From positions 124,001 to 188,000 of the forward strand of contig NW_005178464.1 of the NCBI RefSeq assembly GCF_000341285.1: a DNA stretch of 64,000 bases, in the 5' to 3' direction. Within the stretch, counting starts at the first letter, position 1; each line of letters begins with the position of its first letter. The notes beneath the pieces are model-generated. The model was not told the origin of the DNA. It saw nothing but the letters and a program-made list of their open reading frames with translations, and ran no database searches. The position numbers and the translations under genes were made by a program. The stretch is from Galdieria sulphuraria. Taxonomy: Eukaryota > Rhodophyta > Bangiophyceae > Galdieriales > Galdieriaceae. Positions 1 through 11,500 of this stretch are shown here, in pieces.

Positions 1-716
1 GTATTTATGCTGCTTCTGGTTTACCCTTGTGGCTTCGTCCTTATAATATAATAGCAACATCTTCAGACTCAGGAATCATTGAAACTGTTCGGGATTCAAC
101 TTCATTAGATAGTATCAAAAGAAATACTCCGAATTTCACGACGTTGGCTGATTTCTTTCATCGGAAATTTGGAGAACGAGGATCACCTCGTCAAAAAATG
201 GCCCTTCGGAATTTCGTAGAGTCTATGGCAGGATATTCTGTGGTTCAGTATTTATTGCAAATCAAAGATCGTCATAATGGTAATATTCTGATAGACTCAG
301 AAGGTCACATCATCCATATTGACTTTGGCTTTCTTTTGAGTAACTCACCTGGGGGTAATTTTGAATTTGAAAAGTCACCGTTTAAACTATCAGCCGAACT
401 CGTTCAAGTGATGGGCGGCGTTCATTCTGCAGCGTTTAGACAATTTCGCAAGTTATGTGTACAGGGATATGTGGAATGTTGTCATCATAGAGACAAAATT
501 GTATTAATGGTTGATATGTTTTATTCGGGAAATGAAAACTTGCCATGTTTTACTTCTGGTCGTGATGCAGTTATCGAGAACTTGAGAAAACGTTTTATGC
601 CTGGACACACTCGTCTTCAACGAGCACAACGGATGATGAGACTGATCGACGAAAGTATTGATAACTGGCATACAAGATGGTATAGTGTACACACAATCCT
701 GAGTTTCTTTAAATGA
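1..716 (+). CDS. Phosphatidylinositol 4-kinase, type III beta-like, C-terminal part (5' end outside window)
   Basis: The enzyme phosphorylates phosphatidylinositol at position 4, mainly on Golgi membranes, where PI4P controls vesicle traffic. The reading frame is open from the left edge to a TGA at 714-716, so only the C-terminal half of the kinase domain is present. Visible are the catalytic loop DRHNGN, the metal-binding IDFGF, the following SNSPGG stretch, and the FKL..ELVQVMGG and LPCF blocks. The last two fit the beta (Pik1/PI4KB) class better than PI4KA. The usual terminal helix region follows and the protein ends with an ordinary tail. No intron is needed in the visible part. A second, structurally unrelated PI 4-kinase (gamma type) lies at 35-37 kb. 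Confidence 0.9.
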   Translation, partial: IYAASGLPLWLRPYNIIATSSDSGIIETVRDSTSLDSIKRNTPNFTTLADFFHRKFGERGSPRQKMALRNFVESMAGYSVVQYLLQIKDRHNGNILIDSEGHIIHIDFGFLLSNSPGGNFEFEKSPFKLSAELVQVMGGVHSAAFRQFRKLCVQGYVECCHHRDKIVLMVDMFYSGNENLPCFTSGRDAVIENLRKRFMPGHTRLQRAQRMMRLIDESIDNWHTRWYSVHTILSFFK

Positions 717-845
717 TATTTGTTTTTCATAGGTATGATAGATATCAAAGATTATTTACTGGAATCCATTAATGTATCGATATGCTGTTGAAACGATGAA
801 TGTTATGAATCATATAAAATTTGTATGGGGATCAAAGAGCATTAT

Positions 846-1873
846 TCAGTTGCCTATCCAACGATTCCAGCGCTCGACTATCTGCGGTGGCAGCGGTATG
901 AGAATACTGGTCCTCTTTTTGTATAATTGATATTCCAATAGAGAACCATATTTGCTATCCGCACTCTTTTCTAATAGTGGTATGCCACTCACTGTAATCA
1001 ACAACCAAGTAATCAACAATGGAGAGCTCAATGCGATGAAACGGTGGAAAGTTGTCAATCCATTCCAAGCCAATGAATAGATTCCATACCATACCAACAA
1101 TTCTCCAAAATAGTTGGGATCTACGATCGATGAGTACACATTTGATGAATATCTTTGACCCACTTACGTCTCGAATATCTCCATAAACCCCAGTCGCACC
1201 ATCGTTCTGGATTCCTTTGCTTAAAATATTGCTTTTGAAAATCGGCAATCGTTTCACACAAGAATCCAATCGCAAATATTGTGTACCCGCAGTAATCCAA
1301 TCTTCCCACTGGTCTTATTTGACTGTTCATATTGCACAAGACAGCAGGCAACGATACAACGAAAGCCCACAATCCCTACAAACTCCATTTTGATAACAAA
1401 TACATAAGATATGGTTTCTCTACCCACTTGTAAAGTCCAAAAGCCCATCAACTTGAATATATTATCACGGAAACTATCAAACTCAGTTAAAACGTTGGAA
1501 CGAGTCACATATATTTACATATACCTATCTAAACGTCGATCTTCGCCGAATACGAACCATATACGATATCCCAGATATAGAGCAAGTCTAGCACTCCATA
1601 AAACCAGCAAGGAAGTGATCCATTTCTGTCTAGTTGAAAAGGAAGAATATCCCATATAGGACCACAACTATACAAACACAAGATTGATGACATAGTCTTT
1701 GGTTGCAAAGAAAGCCAACGTACTGCTAGAACTGCAAAATTGGAAGCACCAGCAAAGTCTGTCAACTTGTCCATTCAAAATACAGCAGTTGGAAGAAAGA
1801 ACATGAGTTGGTAGCCAGCAGTTAGCAGTGCTGCTTTACAAATAGGACTGGATTGTATAAACTCGAAAGCCAT
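846..1873 (-). CDS. DUF1295 / steroid 5-alpha-reductase-like membrane protein, spliced, with an in-frame TGA
   Basis: This is a multi-pass membrane protein of the DUF1295 family (isoprenylcysteine methyltransferase/steroid reductase fold); the substrate is unknown. Resolving introns of about 50-56 nt gives one continuous family match: a first TM segment, then DKLTDFAG, then TRQ...LLVLWSARL and GEDRRLD, FRDN.FKL.GFWTLQ, FLCETIADFQKQ.F, a Trp/Gly/Tyr block, DPNYFGELLVWYGI, SGIPLLEKSADSKYG and a YK.RTS.LIPLPP end. The intron from about 1709 back to 1654 starts GTACGT and ends TATAG. The start at 1873 fits the usual N-terminal length. The frame stays open upstream to about 2170, so a targeting peptide cannot be excluded. 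The odd point is a TGA at 1775-1777 inside the otherwise colinear first exon, at a position where a plant homologue I recall has Lys. It could be a sequence error, a C-to-T change of an Arg codon, or a decayed gene. Confidence 0.75.
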
Positions 1874-2188
1874 GCGACTCCACCGAGGCGACTGACCGGT
1901 GTGTTTTTTCTGGTTGGTAGAAAAGTGTCCAAGACCGTGCACTATCTGGTAGTATGTTGGTCGTGTCTTGAAGCAACCTTTTTCTCGAGAAAGTCCAGTA
2001 ACAATATGTGTTCTCGTTGTTGATAGTTTGTGACTAGTATATAATGAATCCAAGTTTGAACTACAAGGAATCCATATGAGGCGTTTCCATATCCATAATC
2101 GTCTGATAGTTGTGGTGCGTAACGATCCCGAAAACAATGATAATATGGATGTGACCATTTGTGAGGCCAATAGAAATTTTTCCCCCTT
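1874..2188. other. Gap between two minus-strand genes; open frame but no clear gene
   Basis: This is the upstream region of the DUF1295 gene and the downstream flank of the DprA-like gene. A minus-strand frame continuous with the DUF1295 first exon stays open to about 2170. Its translation is Ser/Thr/Arg-rich and could be a transit peptide, but it has no family features. I see no RNA gene or repeat. Confidence 0.3.
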
Positions 2189-3121
2189 TTAATCCAAATA
2201 TAACAAAGTAACCAACTTTTTCAATGATTTCGTTTCTTTTACTGCTTCCAACCTAAAAATACAAAAATGAATAAAATTGAAAACTTGCAACATAAAACAA
2301 ACATACAAAACATCGCTATCATGAAACACAAAAGATATCAACTGCTGACATTTACTAATGATACTCGAATTGCACAATCTTGAAGATACATCTAAAGGAA
2401 GATTATCGTTATGTGGCATCTCAATCACTTGAGTAACATGTTTCAGCAACTCTTGTGCCTCTTTAGGTTGTTTACTTCGACTCTGAGGCAAAATGACTGT
2501 CAACAAATGAGGCTTCTCTGCTCTCAAAGCACCTCGAATGGCTGCTGAATTGGTACCTCCACCACCTGAAGTATAGATATGATTACCTATAAGAACATTG
2601 GCATAGGTTAACAGCTCTACAATCTGCTGATGTAATAAAGAACAGTGTCTGGTTCCCAAAATAGCTATATTGGAAGGACCGTCCTTTTGGATCGAACTCA
2701 ATTCTTGTAAAACGGTATCGAAGGAAATCTTAGTGGTTTGACTAAACTGAGACTGTTTCTTTTCTTCCACTTCTCCTGAAGAAGTAGACTGTGCAGTACC
2801 AACCAAACGAAGATGTTCTCGTGCAACGTTTTCAACATTTCCCAAACAAAGCCATTTGTGAACAAAGTGAGTTCCTTCCATTTCATCCCTTTCGGAGAAT
2901 TCAACCCAGCTACACTTCACCCAAAAGCATCGTGTTTTTCTACATCTACCAAATACCCGACAGTGTGATGAACCGAAACGTACGAAATCACGAAACCTAT
3001 GTTCGATATGGTGCTTTTGTAAACAACTTGATGCAGAAATAAATGCTACTGTAGTAACATGACGAGTAGTAATACCTAAACTTGTTTCTATTTTCGTTTC
3101 TTGACAAATAGAATTTTTCAT
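2189..3121 (-). CDS. DprA/Smf-like Rossmann protein (DNA recombination-mediator protein A-like), probably plastid-targeted
   Basis: The C-terminal 170 residues match the small DprA/Smf or LOG-like Rossmann family of cyanobacteria and plants: NIAILGTRHCSLLHQQ, an L.YANVLIGN helix, the nucleotide-binding stretch YTSGGGGTNSAAIRGALRA, and a P..LTVILPQS strand. Bacterial DprA loads RecA on single-stranded DNA; the role of the algal/plant form is not established. About 130 residues before the domain are basic and Ser-rich, consistent with a transit peptide. I start at the ATG at 3121, since the frame further upstream has only a TTG. An intron of 54 nt (2253-2306, GTATGT to TTTTAG) must be removed to give the end DVLLEAVKETKSLKKL. 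It is a multiple of three without stops, so retention would only insert 18 residues. The gene is divergent from the next, with 74 bp between the ATGs. Confidence 0.7.
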   Translation of the reverse strand: MKNSICQETKIETSLGITTRHVTTVAFISASSCLQKHHIEHRFRDFVRFGSSHCRVFGRCRKTRCFWVKCSWVEFSERDEMEGTHFVHKWLCLGNVENVAREHLRLVGTAQSTSSGEVEEKKQSQFSQTTKISFDTVLQELSSIQKDGPSNIAILGTRHCSLLHQQIVELLTYANVLIGNHIYTSGGGGTNSAAIRGALRAEKPHLLTVILPQSRSKQPKEAQELLKHVTQVIEMPHNDNLPLDVSSRLCNSSIISKCQQLISFVFHDSDVLYVCFMLQVFNFIHFCIFRLEAVKETKSLKKLVTLLYLD

Positions 3122-3195
3122 ATGGAACAATGGACTACGACTTGCCCAACTAATTGTATTCCTCCACTCCAATCTTAATAATAAGCTTTTTGAGG

Positions 3196-4824
3196 ATGGC
3201 GTTCATGTTTACAACAACAATCACTTGTGCTGTCAAGTCAGTTGAAAACTCAATTCAAGGAACAAAGAGAGCTACTCAGTGTTTTTGCAAAAAGAAGACT
3301 CTCCAACAACGTGCTTTGAAACAGTTTTTCACAAAAAAAGAGCGCCAAAGACAACGCAAGTTTCCTACTTGTATAGATAGCAGCATATCGAGTTTCGATC
3401 CTTCCATCAAGGAGGCCTTAAACACTTTCATTTCTCAAAAGAGGAAAGAAGATGTACCTTCTTCCTATGCCAGATTTACAGCGGCAGACTTTGCCGTTGC
3501 TTCTGGCATCTCCGTTGACAACGCAACTAAGCAGTTGTTGCGCATTGCCAGTGAAGTGGAAGGTGCTTTGGATGTGTCTGAACAAGGAGAAATATTGTAT
3601 AGAATACCAGTCAACTTTGAAGCTATCTTACAGCGAAAGTCGATGTTGAATAGCTTGCAAAAGTTGTGGCAGCCTGTCTGGTCTGCGTTGTTTTATTTGG
3701 TACGCATATCGTTTGGAATATTCCTACTTGTTTCGTTGTTGATCGTATTGGGAGCTATCATATTTGTAAATAGTTTGAATTCACGACAAAATGAAGATAA
3801 TCGTTCTTCTTCATTTCATTCTCCTCGCTTCTATATTGGACCCAGTATTTCCGATCTATTTTACTTTTTTCGAGGTCCTTCCTACTATAACTATCATTAT
3901 TATCAGTATGAAACTGATAATACTCCAAGTGAAAATGGAAAGAGAAGAACAAAAGAAAACCAAAGTCAAAAAGATGGACCTAAAGGTTTTCTTGAAGCGG
4001 CATATTCCTTCTTATTTGGAGATGGAGATCCCAATGCTGATTTTGAAACGAGGAAATGGAAAGCAGTGGCTTTTGTCATTCGAGCGAACGACTGCGTAGT
4101 AACAGCTGAACAGTTAGCACCCTATTTGTTGGTATGTCATTGTTCTTTTGAATATAGTTGAAAATAATATTGTCTGTAGTGTAGTCATGATCAGGCTACA
4201 TCGGATGAAAATTCCATTCTTGTGAATGAGTCTTTTATGATACCTGCACTTGTTCGTTTTGGTGGTATTCCTCAAGTATTAGAAAATGGTGAAATAATAT
4301 ATGTATTTCCTGAACTACGAAAGACAGCCAAAAATGTACAAATCATCTCAAAGTTACCTTCGTTTCCTGTGGAGAAGGAGATTCCATTTTCTCGAGCTTC
4401 CAGTACAGACTTATGGATGGTTGCCTTGATAGCTTCTCTCAATCTCGTGGGTTCTTTGACTTTAGGAAATATGTTCTCTTCACCACAAGTCGTGTCGTCA
4501 GTTTCCAGAGAATTGGGGTTTTCAGTTGGTTTTCTTACAACAGCATTCCAAGGCTTACTCTCTTATGCCATTGCATTCTTGCTCGTGCCATTAGCTCGTT
4601 GGTTATATATTCGTCGTATCAATCGACAAAGAAGGAAGCGCAATTCTATAAGAGAAAAAGCTTTTCGTCTACTTGAAAATATGCCCGACTATCTTCGAAC
4701 CAAAGTACAAGCAGCCAGAAACAAAGCTTTAGGTTTAGAATACGTTGGAAAGGATCCCATCATCTATGCTTCGGATAAAGACTTGGCGGAACAGATTCCT
4801 CACTTCCCATCATTAGATGACTAA
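3196..4824 (+). CDS. Plastid membrane protein, At5g03900-like (iron-sulfur cluster biosynthesis family annotation)
   Basis: The spliced frame gives a protein of about 530 residues. After a short N-terminal targeting-type stretch comes a winged-helix-like segment (ARFTAADFAVASGISVDNATKQLLRIASEVEGALDV; residues about 75-120) with an ILYRIP strand, a first TM (SFGIFLLVSLLIVLGAIIFV), a Tyr-rich loop, and a second helix-turn-helix-like segment (CVVTAEQLAPYLL). The second exon continues DENSILVNESFMIPALVRFGGIPQV and then has two TM segments and a basic tail. This order matches a plant/cyanobacterial family sometimes annotated as iron-sulfur cluster related; the biochemical role is unproven. The intron runs from 4134 (GTATGT) to about 4180 (CTGTAG), and the alternative TGTAG five bases later breaks the frame. 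The ATG at 3196 is preferred over an upstream non-ATG extension. Confidence 0.7.
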
Positions 4825-4880
4825 AAGGACGGAAAATATGGGATGGAGCATTCTTTCATGTCTTTGGATGAGTGCGTGCG

Positions 4881-5867
4881 ATGAGATCGATGGTTTCGTT
4901 TATTTCGTGTTGTCTATTACGACGAGCAACGTGTACTCAACTCTTTGGTAAACAAGCAGTGGGGTTAGTGAAATGGAATAAATCCATCCCAGTTTGCAGT
5001 TGGAAACTTGTCCCTCATACCCTTTTTGCAAAGCGTAAAGCGAAAACTCCATCACTGCGTATGTCAACGTTGGAGCCCACTGGTTCGCACAACATTGTCC
5101 GAGCGAGGCATATTCTCGTAGAAACCGAAGGCATGGCGGATACTTTATTAGAACAGTTGAAAAATGGTCAACACTTTGCTGAATTGGCCAAGTAAGTGGT
5201 GTTTCTCTAGGGTTTCTCGCTGTGTTGTTGATGACTTGTGATAGAGCTGTTTCTCGTTGTCCTAGTAAGGAACGGGGTGGTGAACTTGGTTGGTTTCGTC
5301 GTGGTACTATGGTGGCTTCTTTTGAAGACGCTTGTTTTCAAGGCAAACCGGATCAGTTGATAAAAATACAAACAGTAAGACTACGATGATATGATATGGT
5401 TTCGCTTGTGTGGTTCATAATCAGTTAGGAATATGGTTGGCACGTGATTCAAGTACAAGGGCAAGCTATAGAACCTGGAAGTATCACAGTGGAAGATTTT
5501 GCAAAGATATATCCGCATCAGATAAGCCACGTCCAACTGGTGGATGTACGTGAGGTGAGTGTTTTCCTTATCGTCGCTCTACTTGCACAAACTTAAACTT
5601 CTATATTAGCAAAATGAATTGGAATTGGCACGACTCGACCACTTCTTTCATTTGCCATTGGGAGAATATGAAAAGTGGGCGGAACAAGTGGAGTCTGGAG
5701 AGTTGTTGGACAAGGAGAAAGAAACTATCGTTATGTGCCATCACGGAATACGCTCTGCACAAATGTGTTCCTACTTGGCACAACAAGGGTTCTTAAAAGT
5801 CCGCAATCTAATCGGTGGAATTGACGCGTATGCTCACCAAGTGGATCCCAGCATTGGTGTTTATTGA
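4881..5867 (+). CDS. Parvulin-type peptidyl-prolyl isomerase fused to a rhodanese domain
   Basis: There are four exons. After a targeting-like leader (about 60 residues, Arg/Ser/Cys-rich) comes a parvulin (PpiC/rotamase) domain: RARHILVETEGMADTLLEQL, FAELAKAVSRCPSKERGGELGWFRRGTMVASFEDACF, and EYGWHVIQVQGQ. A rhodanese domain follows with VQLVDVRE..ELELARL, HFFHLPLGEY and the active-site loop VMCHHGIRS, in which the catalytic Cys is present. The same domain order is known in plant plastid proteins (At5g19370-like). The isomerase would help fold plastid proteins; the rhodanese substrate is unknown. The first ATG in frame is 4881. Introns are GTAAGT to GATAG at 5192, one ending TTAG before GAATATGG, and one near 5555. 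The stop overlaps the convergent ABC1 gene by 7 bp. Confidence 0.85.
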
Positions 5868-8412
5868 TTCCTTTTCACTATATCTGATAATAAATCCCAC
5901 AACCTTTGATTGTTTTTTTCTATCCATCTACCAGCCAATATACGACATGCCCTTTGTGCCTCGTACCATAAATAAAACCACGAACGAAAGGATGACGAAC
6001 TGACCATATGTTGAAATAAATATACAACTAACCACTCTTCCACTGTCATGGCTTTTGGCATCTTTTCATGATCAGCTTTCCTGTTTCTCTTCGTTTGAAT
6101 CCAATGCCATAATCTTGCAAGTCTTTCACGACTGGGACGTTCCCTTGGTCTGGGAATGAAACCCATACTTATTACAGAGGCACTATTTCCAATGACCAGT
6201 TGCAAATCATCCAATATATCTGCCATTTCTTCTGCCAAACCATCTCTTAAAAATGCAGCTCGTTCAGATAGCAAAAAGTCCACAATTTTTTCAAAAAATA
6301 GACGAGATATGATAACTTGTTTGCCATCAATAAGAACTGGAAGATATTGATCAACAGTAACTGGACTCCCTTCCTCCGCTTTCGTTTCTAAATGATGATC
6401 GCCCTTATTTGAAAACTCTACAATTTGCCATAATCTTTTCCATCGTATTTTACCTGTTCGACTATCCAACAATATATCCCGTAGAGCTTGCGGTGGAAGA
6501 CTATACGAATCCGATAAAAGTCTTTGAAGAATAAATGGATATGCCTAAACATAGTAAATACGGTGGTGTGACTCATGCGAGATTCCATTTTCATTAGCAA
6601 CAACCAACCTGTTCCACAATATGAAAACTGGGATCATTTTGTAATGCTAATCCTTCCAACATTGTCAAACAACGAATGACGAGCGCAAACTTGGGCGGAA
6701 TTCGAATCGGATACGATCTTGCTACAACTCCCAAATTTTGTGCAAGACGAGAAAAATTGAGTTTAGATAATCGACCATCAGGGGATGCATCCTTAAACGC
6801 CAATTCCATAGCTTCGATGATTCCTTTCTCATTGACTTGAAAAGGTAAGAATCCTAAAATGACAAACTCTTCAATCAAACCATCAAAGTCCTTGTTCACA
6901 AAGTCTATAATTGCTTTGATCAGATGCCAACTGAAAGAAATGATTATTCACAAACTATGTATTTTTGGATACCTACCGAGTATTCTTGTCTAAATATCGC
7001 ACCATGCCATAGTCGACATAAGCCAAACAATTATCCGGAGTTCTCAACAAGTTGCCAGCATGAGGATCAGCATGATAAAATCCAACATCCAACAACTGAT
7101 GTAGTGAAAACTCTACACCTGTTTTCATCAAAGTTTTGGAATAACTACCCCATGGCGGTTTCTCGCCGTCGATCCATTCCAAAGCTATTAAATAGTGTGT
7201 TGTAAAATATACATCAGGAATACGTATACCAGGATAATTTTTATAGAGCATACGAAACTGCAAACAATTTTCTCCTTCATGTTGATAATCCATTTCTTCG
7301 AAAATTTGTTGCGCATATTCATCTAAAATTCCAACCAAATCCGAACGTAAACGAAATTGGCGTTGGACTATTCCAGCAATGAAACGCAATACATATAAAT
7401 CTAACGGAATATCAAATATGAGACCTGGTCTCTGTACTTTTAATGCAATCTTTTCATATTGACCATCTTCTCTTTGATATAAACCTTGATAAACCTGAAT
7501 ATCGTTCAACCATCGGGATATAAAACATGCCAACATTCTTACTTGTCCAAGTGAAGCTGAAGCAACTGGTTCAACAGATATTTGTGATAATCGCTTCTCC
7601 CATAGGGTGCCCTTTACTTCGACTGTTATGAGTCGTCTTGCCCAATCGGAAGGAAAAGGATCCACCTTATCCACCAATTTTTCAAGTTCCTTTATCCACA
7701 CAGGCCCTACAACATCCGGTCTATTGCTAAGTGCTTGTGCAACCTTGATAAAAGTAGGACCCATGTTCATCACCAACTGTACCAACTCTCGAGCTCTCCA
7801 AGACAAATGGGTCGTGCTTCGACCCGGTAGTATTCGATCCCATAATAGTTTTATATACCACTGAAGAAGAGGTATACCAACGCTTGCTAAACGAGCTGCC
7901 GCTAACCAAGGTCTTCTATCATAATAGGAGATTATCTCTTCTTTATCGTAAGTAAGAAAAGCTTTTCGACCAAAATATCTCCATAGAGACAACAAGTAAC
8001 GCACATCTTGCTTGAAAAGTTGCATTCCAGAAAGTCTATAGTCATACAAGCCCATGGCATAAGCTATTCCTCTGTCCAGTACTTGTAGCGTTGTTCGTTC
8101 TGGGTGTAAACTACGGCGCATATCTTCCTGTTTGTCTCCAATATGTTCAGGAATTAAGGAATCGAAACTTTCGATGGTTTCAGTATTTGCCAAAGTCAAC
8201 TGGACAGGTGAGCGTAGAGCGTTTAAGTTGCAGAGTTGATAGCGAGTGGAAAGTCGACTAAACCCTGGACACTTGTACTTATACCATCTCAAGTAATAAC
8301 TATCTCTGTTTATCCATTTATACTTGGTTTTATTATCCTTTCCAACAGGCGCCAAACACGATGGACAATACAACAGACCTGAGCGGCTGCTTCTCTTCCT
8401 ATTCCAAATCAT
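5861..8412 (-). CDS. ABC1/COQ8-family atypical kinase (plastid or mitochondrial ABC1K)
   Basis: The protein has about 830 residues in at least four exons. ABC1 kinases act on prenylquinone metabolism in mitochondria and plastids. After an N-terminal leader of about 180 residues come the family blocks: MGPTFIKVAQALSNRPDVV (the KxGQ motif reads KVAQ here, Ala for Gly), PVASASLGQVYQG (the Ala-rich loop, seen only after removing a 48-nt intron with GTAAGA and TTCAG ends), ALKVQRPG, FEEMDYQHEGEN, LIALEWIDGEKP, the catalytic HADPHAGN and the metal-binding YVDYGM. A C-terminal extension of about 330 residues resembles plastid ABC1Ks. The 48-nt intron has no stop and is a multiple of three. The stop (TAA, 5861-5863) lies inside the last codons of the convergent parvulin-rhodanese gene. 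Confidence 0.88.
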
Positions 8413-8505
8413 CCGAGTCTACTTACTACTAATCTCTTTGGGCCAATCAAAATCCATATTTGAGTAGCCATTTTGTTACACTTATGATGGCCTTATTCTT
8501 GTTCG

Positions 8506-11500
8506 TCAAGTAGCTCCCAATTGGTTTTGTAAACTTTGAAGATTTTTCAATCCATAAGACCCAAGTTTCTCTCTCCCAAACATATTGTTTAAATTGTCTA
8601 CAAAGAATTCGATGTCTGCAACTATTCTCTTCCTTCCGGTTGCTCCCATTGACTTCAGTCCCTCATATATGTTGGTTAACTTCTCACCATAAGACGAAAT
8701 AATACGAATAGATAAGTCATTCCATTCTCGTTCCATACCCACCGAGTTGAAAATCCGATCAAGAATAAACAATTCTCTAACTAAAGACTGAATATAGGGA
8801 CTGGGAATTTCCCACTGTTCTAATAACTGTGTGTTATTCCATGGCATAGACTCCACTGTCTTTTGATGATATACCATTCGTTCATTCATAATAGAAACAA
8901 GTTTTGCAAGTATTTGACCTTGATGATCTCTCAATTCTCTTTGGGCCTTTTGAAATTCTGAAAGAGTATGCTGATCAACCATCACAAAAGTGGACAAAGC
9001 ACTAAGCAACATATCCATATATTGTGACAACAAATGGATGCTTTGATATGCAACTGCCAAATGCTTGGCGCTTATGGACTTTAGACCTGCAGTCTGAATG
9101 GCACCAGCAGCTAGCACCATTTGGTTCGTAAGCTGATTGACCATGCGGACCATTTGTACCAACTTTTGAATAATTTCTCTATCAATGAAACCACGAGGAA
9201 AATATGCTACACACTGTACATATAAATATAATATCTTGATCAAAAATATGTTGCTCTTCGTTATAGGAAAACAACGAGAATTCCCCAGTCTTAACAAAAC
9301 AGGCTTCTCATGATTTGTCGCTTTCAGAACGCTCCACATCATTTGCTGTTCATCAGTATTACTCGATATTTCTTCATAAACTTCTTTCTCAGAGTTTCCA
9401 GACTCAGTTTCCTCCAGCTGGATAAAATCCTTTCGAGGAGGTTCGTTATGCACGGATTCTTGTCGTCCATTCATCAGATGACGTGATGCAAAGGAACTAT
9501 CAAGATGAGTCTTCAATGGAATCTTCCGAGTCTCTTCTAAACAGGATACAACAACATCAGGAATGAATTCTACGGCACTCCATCGTTCTTCTTTCAAAAA
9601 ACATTCCATTGCCTTGTAAGCAACATTATGAATAGTTTGAAAGTATGATCGACAACTATCCAACATGAATGTGCGCAAACCGCCGACTGTGCTAGGTGAA
9701 ACTTCAAATATACTACAGAGTTGTTGTGATATCTTCTCCAACTGTCTACATATCAATGCAAACTGTTGAAGAGATATTAAATGATCTTCTACCCATGTGT
9801 TCTTTCTAAAGTCATTGTCTATTTGCTGAGCAGTATTCGACAGTATCAGTGAACAAGCTTCATATAGTCTCTCCGAAATATTCTCACAAAATCGAACTTT
9901 CATTTGTTTCCAAGAAGCTTCCGTAAACTCATTCACAAAATGAAAGGCCTCGTCATGTCCGTTTGAATCGATGAATGTGGAATGTGTCGTTAGATAATAA
10001 ACAAGCCCAAGTACCAAAGCAACTCGGTGCACATGCCACTTACAACTTGTTAAAAAGCTTTCAACAAGTTCCCTCTTCGTTTCCAAATCAGTAATATTAC
10101 TTGCTTGTTCACCAATATGTGAAGTACTCTCCAAAAAGAGATCAAAATATCGGTCCACAAAATACTTCACGAGATACTGCAATTTGCCAAAACGAAATGC
10201 CGCCATAATGAGAGAATTCAATACACTCTGCGAAGCTGCTGTCGATAGAGAATGAACATCTTGTTTCACACAATCTTCCCACGACAAGTCTACAGGTATC
10301 TCCTCTGTAGTCCATTCATCAATCAACTCATCTAGACAAGAAACAAAATCTTGTCGCATAACTTGAATGGTATCATCCAAAGTTTTCTCCAATTGCTTCT
10401 CAACGCAGTCGAGGCAGCGAATATTTCCAAATTTATCACGACGAATATTTCTCAGTTGCTCAATAGCTTGCATAGCTCCCAAGTAATCAGAAGAACCAAG
10501 AAGCAGACTGACATGGTTTGGTGCCTCCATCATCTCTGCAATATGTTCCAACTTCTCCAACACTAACTTTCCAAGTTTGAGAGCTTGAAATGTTTGGTGA
10601 ATATCGTTCATCTTATCGAAAAACAAATCGTTCACTTGTTCAAGTTGCGAACGAATATTTCCCTAATAAAACATACTATGAATAAAAGAAAGACTATTAT
10701 GAAATAGGGTGTTGCCACATACAACTTGTCTAGTTACAGAAGCAAGTGTCTCTTGCACTTGTCCAACTTCCGTAATAGACTCTTTGAAGGCTTCTTTCTT
10801 CTCCAAAATATTTGCTGTCAACAGGCTCTGCACTTGTGTTAAGTGTTCAGTCAATTCCTCCTTCTTCTTCAACAAAGCTTCACTATTATGAAATAAGATC
10901 CTGCCTATTGACAATGTAGTAGAGACCAACCTGCTTAATTCACCTTCCTCTTCCATGACATTTAAAACGTCTCGTAAACAAAAGCGTTGTTCAGAGTACA
11001 GTCTAGGAATCGAGCTGTCTTCCAGTGTTTTCACGCCAACACTAGTGCTCTCTGAAAGCTTCAAATTTTCTAAATACCGATGGAGTTCTGCTTGTTTCTC
11101 TCCCTTGGCTAACATTTCCTACGTAATAACTTCGTTCCCATTAGAAGGAAACCGAAGCTGTCTGCTTACCTTATCTATTGCAGTCCACTTGTTAGCTCTG
11201 TCGAACATATAACCAGAAACTGGCAAGAACGGGAATGCTTCTTCTGCTCCGGAGGGGTCTTGGGTCACTTCACATATATTTTGTAAACAGTCGTCTCGCA
11301 ACATAGCTTCCAAACGAGCAACGAATTCTCGAGGGGCACCATCCTTGTTATCAAACATAGTGAACTCAAGTTGATCATATATATGAGAAACTAAACTTAC
11401 TACTGCATTTGGAAGTGGCCTTCGTTTGAAAGAAGACATACTACGAGTTCTGGAAGTTGCTACCTGTACTACGTCGTCAATACCAACACTGACGAGGTTA

